Positions 6,421 through 14,300 of a DNA stretch of 15,250 nt are shown here, piece after piece. The stretch's first letter is position 1. Each line of letters begins with the position of its first letter. The stretch is from Chitinispirillales bacterium (lineage in GTDB: Bacteria > Fibrobacterota > Chitinivibrionia > Chitinivibrionales > Chitinivibrionaceae): contig JAIRUI010000108.1 in the NCBI GenBank assembly GCA_031254455.1, positions 1 through 15,250 on the forward strand, given 5' to 3'. The position numbers were made by a program, and so were the translations under genes. The notes under the pieces are model-generated. The model searched no databases and was not told the origin of the DNA. It worked only from the letters and a program-made list of their open reading frames with translations.

Positions 6421-8217
6421 ATGGAAAATATTTCTAAAACTCTTAATAATCTCCCGCAAAATTCAGGTGTTTATATTTTCAAAGATGTTACGGAATACGT
6501 TTTGTATATCGGCAAAGCGGTAAATATAAAAGACAGAGTTTCATCGTATTTTAACAGCGACAGAGACATTCGCTTTCAACTTCCTCGTCTGGTAGAAAAA
6601 ATAGAAAAAATAGAATTTATAATATGCTCAAACGAGGTTGAAGCGCTGGTTTTGGAAGCAAATTTAGTTCGCCGCCATCAACCGCCATACAATATTCTAC
6701 TAAAAGACGACAAACATTATCCATATGTTAAAATTACGAAATCCAGTGAAGAATTTCCAAGAATTTTAATAGTACGCAAAATAAGCGGTGACGACGATGT
6801 ATATTTTGGCCCTTTCACCGACACGACAATGCTTAGATTCGTCGTATCGTCTTTAAAAAAAATTCTAAAAATCAGAAATTGCAACATGAATATAACAAGT
6901 GAAAAAACAAGCAGACCTTGCATTGATTTTTCTATGAACCTTTGCCGGGCGCCATGTAATCAAAGCATCTGTCGAGAAGATTATTTTATGTTAATCGAGC
7001 AGGCAATTAGGTTTTTTCGCGGACAACAAAAAGATATAATATATTATATAGAAAGCAAAATGGGTGAATTTTCACAGGTTATGGAGTACGAAAAAGCCGC
7101 ATATATGCGCGATATACTTTTTGGAATAAAAAAATTGGCTCTCAAACAGAACATCGACTTGCGTAATCTTAGTTTGAATTGCGACGTTTTTGCGGTTTTT
7201 GAGCAAAGTAAATACATTTGCTTTACTATAATGAACGTGCGAAGAGGAAATTTAATAAATCAGAACAATAGGATAATCCCCATAAACGGCTGGAATTACG
7301 ACGGGCGCGCAAAGTTAATTGCGGATTATTACGCTACAAGCGCAAACGATGTTCCTAAAAATATTGTTTTGTCTTCCGAATTTGCGCAAGACGCAGATTT
7401 AATCGGCGACTTTATTTCTCAAAAATACAAATCGCGCGTTTTTGTTTCAAAAGGCGGATATGCCGCAAAATTAGTAAAACTTGCAGAAAAAAATTGCAAC
7501 GTTTACCTTGCCCAGCAGTATATCAATAACCCTGCAGAAATCCTTGAAGAACTTGCCAACGTCTGTAATCTTCCAAAAATTCCTCATACCATTGAGGCAT
7601 TTGATATAAGCAATGTCGGCGATAAATTTTGTGTCGCCGGAATGGTTCATTTTTACGGATTAAACCCGGACAAATCGAATTACAGACGTTTCAAAATAAA
7701 ATACGTAGAAGGTCAAAACGATTTTGCGATGATGAATGAGGCGATTAAACGCCGTTTAAACCAGCTTATAGACGATAAAAAAAGTTTCCCCGACTTGCTT
7801 CTTATCGACGGCGGTAAAGGGCAATTGTCTGCGGCGCAAAAGGCAATACAAGAGTTTGATAATCCTCCCATGCTGATTTCTCTTGCAAAAAAACAGGAAA
7901 TTATAATCTCTCCATACCGCGACGACGAAATCCGCTTTGATGAAAGTCATCCTGTCCGGCGTCTTATGGAACGTATCCGTGACGAAGTACACAGATTTGC
8001 CGTAACGTATCATAGAAAAATTCGCGGACGACAGTTCAGTAGAACAATTTTACAAGATATTAAGGGAATTGGAGGTAAAAAGTCCGAAATTTTATTAAAA
8101 AAGTTTGGCAGTATCCAAGAAATTTCCAAAAAGACAATTGAAGAATTGAGCGGAGTTAAAGGAATTACCCAAAATGACGCTCAAAGAATTCTCAGTGAAA
8201 TAAAAAGCATCATTTAA
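6421..8217 (+). CDS. uvrC: UvrABC system protein C
   Basis: Dual-incision nuclease of nucleotide excision repair; it binds the UvrB-DNA complex and cuts on both sides of the lesion. The 598 residues contain the GIY-YIG nuclease (GVYIF...YIGKAVNIKDR, about 17-40, with Glu in EALVLEANL), and a Cys array C-x12-C-x7-C-x3-C (about 158-184) that matches the UvrC iron-sulfur site. They also contain a UVR motif for UvrB contact (about 205-240), the RNase H-like second nuclease (FDISN, LLIDGGKGQL, DEVHRFA) and paired helix-hairpin-helix motifs (IKGIGGKKSEIL, LSGVKGI) at the C-terminus. All expected motifs are present, so it is probably functional. No Shine-Dalgarno is visible before the ATG; the leader is an A-rich run (about 6404-6420). 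Confidence 0.97.
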   Translation: MENISKTLNNLPQNSGVYIFKDVTEYVLYIGKAVNIKDRVSSYFNSDRDIRFQLPRLVEKIEKIEFIICSNEVEALVLEANLVRRHQPPYNILLKDDKHYPYVKITKSSEEFPRILIVRKISGDDDVYFGPFTDTTMLRFVVSSLKKILKIRNCNMNITSEKTSRPCIDFSMNLCRAPCNQSICREDYFMLIEQAIRFFRGQQKDIIYYIESKMGEFSQVMEYEKAAYMRDILFGIKKLALKQNIDLRNLSLNCDVFAVFEQSKYICFTIMNVRRGNLINQNNRIIPINGWNYDGRAKLIADYYATSANDVPKNIVLSSEFAQDADLIGDFISQKYKSRVFVSKGGYAAKLVKLAEKNCNVYLAQQYINNPAEILEELANVCNLPKIPHTIEAFDISNVGDKFCVAGMVHFYGLNPDKSNYRRFKIKYVEGQNDFAMMNEAIKRRLNQLIDDKKSFPDLLLIDGGKGQLSAAQKAIQEFDNPPMLISLAKKQEIIISPYRDDEIRFDESHPVRRLMERIRDEVHRFAVTYHRKIRGRQFSRTILQDIKGIGGKKSEILLKKFGSIQEISKKTIEELSGVKGITQNDAQRILSEIKSII

Positions 8218-8224
8218 TTTTAAG

Positions 8225-9379
8225 TTAATTGAGATCGCAATCTTTAAGTAAATTTCTTAATAAATTTGCGCGTTCTTCGTCATAATTAAAATCTGACGAT
8301 TTTAATTGTTCGTCAAACAACAAAATTATATTTGTAAAAAATCCTTTTTCAAGTATTTTATTAAGAAATTCAAGACTAAAAGGAATAACCTTATATTCAC
8401 TGCCTAAACGAAGCAAAGAAATGAAATTTAGAAACTGCGGAAACGGCATAATTTTTGCAAATTTCAACATCCCGAAACTTCTGTAAATTTTGTCTTCCAT
8501 TACTTTTTTCGCATCTTTAAAAAGCCGCTTACGCGCTTTTAATTCGGCGGCTGTCAAAATGCCGCAAATTTCTTTCGTTTTTTCAATTATCTCTTTCTCG
8601 CCGCCTCCCAAATAATTTCCGGTGACTACCTTGAAAAACGCACCTAAATTATCGGTTAAATTTCCAAATATTTCATCTATTTTAGCGCCCATAACCGATA
8701 TTCCGTTTAACGTTTCCATAATCTCTTCCGTCATAACGAGCCCAGGCAAATGAAAGACCGTTTCAAAAGAAAAACCGCAGCCGCATTCTTCCGGTTTTGA
8801 AAACAAAAACCCTAGTTGCGAATCGTAAGCATAAATCAATTCTTCCCCTAAAATATTATCTATTTTGTTAATTTTCTCAAACGCTTGCTCTTCTTTTCCA
8901 ATGTTACAATACAAACTTATGGTCAAATGATTTTGAATATTTGCGAGAACGACAGGAAATTCTCTGTCGCCGCCGTTCATAAAAATTCCTTTTATTTTAT
9001 CTGGAGCGGCGGCTATGTTTGCGGGAATGAAATCTTTCTCGAAAAGCATCGCATTAATAATAGCGTTACTGTCGCACAATTTTATTTCAACAAGTTTACC
9101 TGATGGAAAAATTTTTGTTTTTTTTATCGCATTTGAAACATCGCGGTAAATTTCAGATTCCTCAGGTATTGTGGTGTTTTCTAAAAAAGGATACTTTTTA
9201 ATATTTCTTGAAAACGACATTTTTTGCGAAAGAACAATTGCCGGATTATTTGGAGTCGCTTTTTGGACGGAGAGCCATTTGGGTGAAATTCCCAATAAAA
9301 AATTCAATAAATCGACAAATGTCATTTCTTTCGTTTTATCTTTATCGCCAAGTCCAGCAAAAAATTCCGTTTCACTCAA
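8225..9379 (-). CDS. McsB-like protein arginine kinase homologue, probably catalytically dead
   Basis: McsB phosphorylates arginines of proteins, marking them for Clp degradation, and is activated by McsA. Placement rests on position after mcsA, length (384 residues; 366 from an ATG at 9325) and family landmarks: AIVLSQKMSFSRN (47-59), NHLTIS (150-155), FHLPGLVMTEEI (209-220) and NYLGGGEKEI (255-264). The active-site motifs are degraded. S-S-R-I-R-L-A-R-N is SQKMSFSRN. N-E-E-D-H-L-R is NIQNHLT, losing both acidic residues and Arg. The Cys of T-T-C-P-T-N is Lys195. R-G-x-x-G-E-G is DEIFGNL. The frame is intact over its full length, so it is maintained rather than decaying. The start is uncertain: the TTG at 9379 overlaps mcsA by 8 bases, while the ATG at 9325 better fits family length. 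A regulatory or scaffolding role with McsA is inference. Confidence 0.75.
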   Translation of the reverse strand: MSETEFFAGLGDKDKTKEMTFVDLLNFLLGISPKWLSVQKATPNNPAIVLSQKMSFSRNIKKYPFLENTTIPEESEIYRDVSNAIKKTKIFPSGKLVEIKLCDSNAIINAMLFEKDFIPANIAAAPDKIKGIFMNGGDREFPVVLANIQNHLTISLYCNIGKEEQAFEKINKIDNILGEELIYAYDSQLGFLFSKPEECGCGFSFETVFHLPGLVMTEEIMETLNGISVMGAKIDEIFGNLTDNLGAFFKVVTGNYLGGGEKEIIEKTKEICGILTAAELKARKRLFKDAKKVMEDKIYRSFGMLKFAKIMPFPQFLNFISLLRLGSEYKVIPFSLEFLNKILEKGFFTNIILLFDEQLKSSDFNYDEERANLLRNLLKDCDLN

Positions 9380-10070
9380 CCTTACCCCGCTTGCATTTCT
9401 TAGTACTGCCGGATTTAGTAGTTTGTAACTTTTTTATATTATCACAAATTTCAGCCGCGCGCCCATAATTTTGACTTTTAACCGCGGCGCTTAATTCGCT
9501 TTGCAGATAATCAACGTCTTTATTTACGTTTTTTGAACAGTAAACTTTCCCATGATACGCGTGTGCGTTATAGCACATGCGATACCTGTCCATAAGAAAT
9601 GTTTCAAAAACGTTATAACATTTGGCGCAACCGGCTCTTCGCGTTTTATATATTAACTCGGAAGTCGTTCCGCACACCGGACAAACAACCAACGGCTCGC
9701 CTTTTCTATATTTTTCCGATAGATATATTCCGTTAACGGAATTTTTGTCGTTTTCCTGCCGCTTTTCTTCCGCATAAATTTCTTTGGCGGCAATACGAGC
9801 GATTCCTTCTATAACATCAAAGGAAGTAACGTTTTCGTCAGAATCGACGGAATATTCAAACGGGACGCCGTTTTCGTCCAATTCGCAATTATCATAAAAA
9901 TCGTCATCAACGTCATCGCCTATATGTTCTCCAAGCCCGCGTATTATTTTACCGAAAGGAGAAGCCTTGTCCAAACATTCGGCGCAATAGTGATGTTCTT
10001 CTTTTTTTCCGTTCACTATTGAAACTATGTGGCTTGTAGCCGTTCTGATATGACATTTTTCACATTTCAT
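9372..10070 (-). CDS. mcsA: McsA-like zinc-binding activator protein with UVR motif
   Basis: McsA is the zinc-binding activator of the arginine kinase McsB. The 232-residue product starts MKCEKCH and has two four-Cys zinc modules: C3, C6, C29, C32, and C130, C133, C148, C151. It also has an H-x-G-K motif (HGKV, 173-176) and a C-terminal UVR motif (about 187-215, LQSELSAAVKSQNYGRAAEI). It is longer than the usual roughly 180 residues because of an acidic insert (about 50-80). The ATG at 10070 is preferred to a TTG at 10076 because McsA proteins typically begin with Met-x-Cys. The TTG would overlap the lolD stop. All metal ligands are intact, in contrast with the degraded McsB homologue downstream. 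ctsR and clpC, the usual partners in Firmicutes, are absent from the window. Confidence 0.85.
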   Translation of the reverse strand: MKCEKCHIRTATSHIVSIVNGKKEEHHYCAECLDKASPFGKIIRGLGEHIGDDVDDDFYDNCELDENGVPFEYSVDSDENVTSFDVIEGIARIAAKEIYAEEKRQENDKNSVNGIYLSEKYRKGEPLVVCPVCGTTSELIYKTRRAGCAKCYNVFETFLMDRYRMCYNAHAYHGKVYCSKNVNKDVDYLQSELSAAVKSQNYGRAAEICDNIKKLQTTKSGSTKKCKRGKVE

Positions 10071-10072
10071 AA

Positions 10073-10747
10073 TCAATCAAACTTTCTTTCAATCGTCCCG
10101 TCGGACAACGACAGTCTGTAATCCAACGAATGTGCGACGACACTATCGTGCGTAGCGATAAATAAAATACTTTTTGTCAAAGCGTTAATGCGAAAAATAG
10201 TTTCAATAAACAATTTTGTGTTAATAGAATCTAAATTTCCCGTCGGCTCGTCAGCCAAAATTATGTTCGGCTCGTTTAACAGCGCCCTTGCCAGCGCTAC
10301 ACGCTGCCTTTCCCCGCCGGACAATTCAGAAGGCAAATGTTTCGCCCGTTCAATCAGCCCGACCTCTTCAAGCAACTGCGCCGCCTTTCGCTGCGCTTTT
10401 TTCTGCGGCATTTTTGCCGCAAGCCCTGGAATCATAACGTTCTCAAGCGCCGTAAAATCGGGCAGCAAATGATGAAATTGAAAAACGAATCCTATGTTTT
10501 TGCTGCGAAACTGTGACAATTCTCTTTCTTTCATTTCATTAATATTCCGCCCATCGACAGAAATTGAGCCGTGCGTCGGTTTGTCAAGTCCGCCGATAAT
10601 CTGTAAAAGCGTAGTTTTCCCCGTTCCGCTCGCTCCGACAAGCGCTACTTTTGCGCCGACAGACAATTCAAACGAAATATTTTTGAGAACCGTGAGTTCC
10701 TCATAATCGTTTTTGAATGTTTTCGTAACGTTTTGGACTTTAATCAT
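10073..10747 (-). CDS. lolD: ABC transporter ATP-binding protein, LolD type
   Basis: ATPase of the inner-membrane LolCDE complex that releases lipoproteins for transfer to the outer membrane. The 224 residues carry Walker A (GASGTGKTT, 38-46), the Q-loop (VFQFHHLLPDFTALENV, 88-104), the ABC signature LSGGE (142-146), Walker B IILADEP (162-168) and the H-loop His200. The FQFHHLLPDFTALENV segment is characteristic of LolD rather than FtsE or MacB. It is probably the first gene of the lolD-mcsA-mcsB operon, with AAGGA (10763-10759) 11 bases before the ATG. No LolC/E permease is visible, so it must be encoded elsewhere. The pairing with mcsA/mcsB is unexplained. Confidence 0.88.
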   Translation of the reverse strand: MIKVQNVTKTFKNDYEELTVLKNISFELSVGAKVALVGASGTGKTTLLQIIGGLDKPTHGSISVDGRNINEMKERELSQFRSKNIGFVFQFHHLLPDFTALENVMIPGLAAKMPQKKAQRKAAQLLEEVGLIERAKHLPSELSGGERQRVALARALLNEPNIILADEPTGNLDSINTKLFIETIFRINALTKSILFIATHDSVVAHSLDYRLSLSDGTIERKFD

Positions 10748-11130
10748 TTACTAAAATTTCCTTATTTCAATCAAATCATACGGTTTTCTATAAATAAAGA
10801 AGCCGTAATAAAAATACATAATAACATTGTATGCCCTACATAAAAAAAATATTTTTCAATTATAATGAAATTGTTTATTAAAAGTTCGGCGCGCAAAGAT
10901 GAATTTTACAAAAAGTCAATAAATTTTAAGCGAACTCTATAAAAAAATATTATATTACTTTTGAAACGAAATATCGACTAAACGAAAATAAATTATGACG
11001 ACAGTGTGTAAAACATCAAAAACAGAAACTATTCTCTCTTTACTTTTTAGTACGGCGCAGACGGTTTACGCACATATAACGGCGAAATTAAATTACGCGT
11101 TTGACACTGTCAATTCCTTGTTAAGATTTA

Positions 11131-11146
11131 CCCCCCCCCCCCCCCC
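11131..11146 (+). repeat. Poly-C tract, 16 bases
   Basis: Sixteen consecutive C residues stand out in AT-rich surroundings. Homopolymers of this length are prone to slippage and often mediate phase variation when placed in a promoter or reading frame. This one begins 17 bases after the palindrome TTGACACTGTCAA and lies 241 bases before the ATG of the LRR surface protein. Whether its length changes anything is not shown by the sequence. Confidence 0.9.
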
Positions 11147-11250
11147 ATCAAATTCCGCGCCAATCCTTTTGCAGAGCGGGTTTGCGGACACAAATCAGCA
11201 TTGTTTTCTGACTTTTTTAATATAATAAATCAATTTTTCATTACCTTTTT

Positions 11251-11270
11251 TCGTAAAGTTTTCTTTACGA
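11251..11270 (+). other. Small perfect hairpin upstream of surface-protein gene
   Basis: TCGTAAAG and CTTTACGA pair perfectly around a TTTT loop. The stem is AT-rich and what follows is only moderately T-rich, so termination would be weak. It could be a terminator for upstream transcription or a binding site for a dimeric regulator. Confidence 0.35.
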
Positions 11271-11337
11271 TTATTTGCTCATTTTATATCTTCGCAAAAC
11301 AAAATTGTTTCGTAAATATTACACAAACCACGTCCCA

Positions 11338-11365
11338 CGTCATTGCGAGCGAAGCGAAGCAATCC
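11338..11365 (+). repeat. Dispersed short repeat containing CATTGCGAGCGAAGC
   Basis: The 28 bases at 11338-11365 start CGT, contain CATTGCGAGCGAAGC and end GCAATCC. ATTGC and GCAAT form short inverted ends. I recognise this as a word that recurs many times in the intergenic DNA of diverse bacteria. Its spurious translation gives the common peptide VIASEAKQS, which is seen here in one frame. It ends 22 bases before the surface-protein ATG. Its function is unknown; it may be a REP- or MITE-like element. Recognition is from memory. Confidence 0.6.
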
Positions 11366-11387
11366 AAATTATTAAATTGGGGGATTT

Positions 11388-14300
11388 ATGCTGAATAAAA
11401 ACAGATTTTTGAAAGTAATGGCGGCGATAGCGATTGCCGCTGGAATGGCGTTCGGACAAAGCGGAACAACAGGTCCGCTTAACTGGAGTATTTCGGATGG
11501 AACGTTGACGATTAGCGGATCGGGAACTATGCCGGATTATAGTTATGCTACTCCATGGTATTCCTATCGAAGCAGTATTACCAAAGCAATTATTGGAGGT
11601 TCTGTCACTTCCATCGGCAATTCCGCTTTTTCCGGTTACTACGACTTGACTGAGGTAACGATTCCCTCTTCGGTAACTTCTATCGGCAGTTACGCTTTTC
11701 ACAATTGCTACGGCTTGACCGGAGCATTAACGATTCCCTCTTCTGTCACTTCCATCGGTGAACGCGCTTTTTACGGTTGCAGCGGATTGACTGAGGTAAA
11801 TTTTAATGCTACTAACTGCACTACTATGGGAAGTTATTATAATTCTGTGTTTTCCGGTTGCAATAATTTAACCACAGTAAACATCGGAAATAATGTAACG
11901 AGGATTCCTGATTACGCTTTTGACGGTTGTAGCGGCTTGACATCGGTAACGATTCCCTCTTCTGTCACTTCCATCGGTGAACGCGCTTTTTCCGGTTGCT
12001 ACGACTTGACTGAGGTAAATTTTAATGCTACTTGCACTACTATGGGAAGTTCATTATATCCAGTATTTTCCAATTGCATTATAACCACAGTAAACATCGG
12101 AAATAATGTAACGAGGATTCCTGATTACGCTTTTTCCGGTTGTCGCGGCTTGACTGAGGTAACTATTGGCAGTTCGGTTACTTCTATCGGCGATTACGCT
12201 TTTGACGGTTGTAGCGGCTTGACTGAGGTAATGATTCCCTCTTCTGTCACTTCCATCGGCAATTACGCTTTTTCCGGTTGTCGCGGCTTGACCGGAGCAT
12301 TAACGATTCCCTCTTCTGTCACTTCCATCGGCAGTTACGCTTTTTACTATTGCAGCGGATTGACTGAGGTAACGATTCTCTCCTCTGTAACTTCTATCAG
12401 CAGTTACGCTTTTTACGGTTGCAGCGGATTGACTGAGGTAACTATTCCCTCTTCGGTTACTTCTATCGGCTATGCCGCTTTTTACGATTGCAGCGGCTTG
12501 ACTGAGGTAACCATTCCATCCTCTGTAACTTCTATCAGCAGTTACGCTTTTTCCGGTTGTCGCGGCTTGACTGAGGTAACTATTCCCTCTTCGGTTACTT
12601 CTATCGGCTATGCCGCTTTTTCCGGTTGTCGCGGCTTGACTGAGGTAAATTTTAATGCCACTAACTGCACTACTATGGGAAATTCATTATATCCAGTATT
12701 TTACAATTGCAATAGTTTAACCACACTAAACATCGGAAATAATGTAACGAGGATTCCTGATTGCGCTTTTTACGGTTGCAGCGGCTTGACCGGAGCATTA
12801 ACGATTCCCTCTTCTGTCACTTCTATCGGCAATTCCGCTTTTTTCGATTGCAGAAGATTAACGGCGATAAATGTTGAAGAAAGCAATAACAATTATACCT
12901 CTATTGACGGAGTGTTGTTTAATAAAGCAAAAACAACGCTAATTCAATATCCTGCCGGTAAAACTGGCACGACATATACCATTCCCTCTTCTGTCACTTC
13001 CATCGGTGAACACGCTTTTTACTATTGCAACGGATTGACATCCGTAACGATTCCCTCTTCTGTCACTTCCATCGGTGAACGCGCTTTTTACTATTGCAAC
13101 GGATTGACTAAAATTATCAATCAGGCTGAAACACCGCAAAAGATAAATTTTAATGTATTTTATAATTTCACGCCAATTAAATTGTTTGTTTCATTTCAGG
13201 CTTTTGACAAATACAAAACCGACGTTATTTGGGGAAAGTTTTCTGTAGTACTTTTTATGTTGGACAAAACAAACATCAATCTTGCCAAAGACGAAACACA
13301 AACGCTTGAAGCAATGTTTGTCGAAGGGTATCCAGACGACAAAACCGTAATTTGGACAAGTGACAACACAGACGTCGTTACAGTAAATACTGATGGCACA
13401 ATAACGGCAAAAAAAGTCGGCACGGCGACAGTTACAGCAACAGCGCAAGATACTGCTTTTGATATATGTATCGTAACTGTTGTAAAGGGCACACCACAGT
13501 ATTCAACACCGACAAATTTAACTGCAACTTACGGGCAATCTTTGGCGGATGTAAAATTACCGACAGGTTTTTCTTGGGAAAAAGCGGGAACAGTAGGTAA
13601 TGTGGGAATACAGACTCACAAAGCAAAGTTTACGCCTACCGACATTGCCAATTACAATGTTGTAGAAAATATTGAGGTAAGCGTAAACGTAGCAAAGGCG
13701 AAAATAACTAAACCTGCGGTAACAAATACCAATCTTGTTTATATCGGAAGCGAACAGACAGCAGGAATTGCTACAAATACGACATATACCGTTACGGGCG
13801 ACAAAGGTACAACTGCAAACAATTACAATGCGACAATTGTCTTGACCGATAAAGCAAATTGCGAGTGGGCAGACGGTACAACGGATGATATTGTTTTAAC
13901 TTGGACGATAACGAAGGCAATGCCAAGCGAAATAGTTTTCCCGACAACAAGCGATATTATCTACACTCCAAACAAACTCCTTTCACAAATCGCTTTTGTT
14001 GGCGGCTCAGGCGACGGAATATTTGCTTGGGAAAACGCAAGTATCGTTCCGACAGCAAATAACGACGGCTACAACGTAGTATTTACTCCGAGAGACGCGG
14101 ATAACTACGATTATACAGGAATAAATTTAACAAAAACCGTAGATTTGTCGGTAGCGAAAGCGACAGGGACATTCGTTACTCCTGCGGCGGTAAACGTAAC
14201 ATATTCGTCCAACCTTAAACTTGAAGATTTAACTTTACCGGAAGGTTTCGCCTTTGTCACTTCGACAACTTTATTAAACGCGGGTAATAACCAACCGTTC

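Larger units (their letters stand above)
10748..11387. other. 640-base spacer between lolD and the LRR surface protein
   Basis: The spacer separates divergent transcription units and holds no convincing gene. From left to right it has an imperfect hairpin (10780-10806, upstream of lolD on the minus strand), AT-rich DNA to about 10990, and a 13-bp palindrome TTGACACTGTCAA (11101-11113). Next come a poly-C tract (11131-11146), a hairpin of 8-bp arms with a TTTT loop (11251-11270), and the dispersed repeat at 11338-11365. A 76-codon frame at 10995-11225 spans the poly-C tract but has no ribosome binding site. Promoters must lie here for lolD and the surface protein, but I could not identify either with confidence. 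Confidence 0.7.

Noticed and set aside
8215..8230. Bidirectional terminator between the convergent uvrC and mcsB ends
   Set aside because: Only 7 bases separate the stop codons and no GC-rich inverted repeat is visible there.
9171..9468. Plus-strand open frames opposite the mcsB/mcsA junction
   Set aside because: They are antisense to clear coding sequence with no ribosome binding site or domain match.
10780..10806. Imperfect hairpin upstream of lolD
   Set aside because: The stem has a mismatch or bulge and a long AT loop, with no T-run in either direction. It is too weak to call a terminator or riboswitch.
10995..11225. 76-codon plus-strand frame spanning the poly-C tract (encodes a run of five Pro)
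   Set aside because: It has no ribosome binding site, no recognisable domain and mixed composition, and its frame depends on the length of an unstable C tract. It is more likely chance than a gene.
11340..11702. Minus-strand open frame overlapping the signal peptide and first LRR units
   Set aside because: It is the antisense of the LRR repeats and the dispersed repeat. The low-complexity, Arg/Ser-rich translation has no family features.
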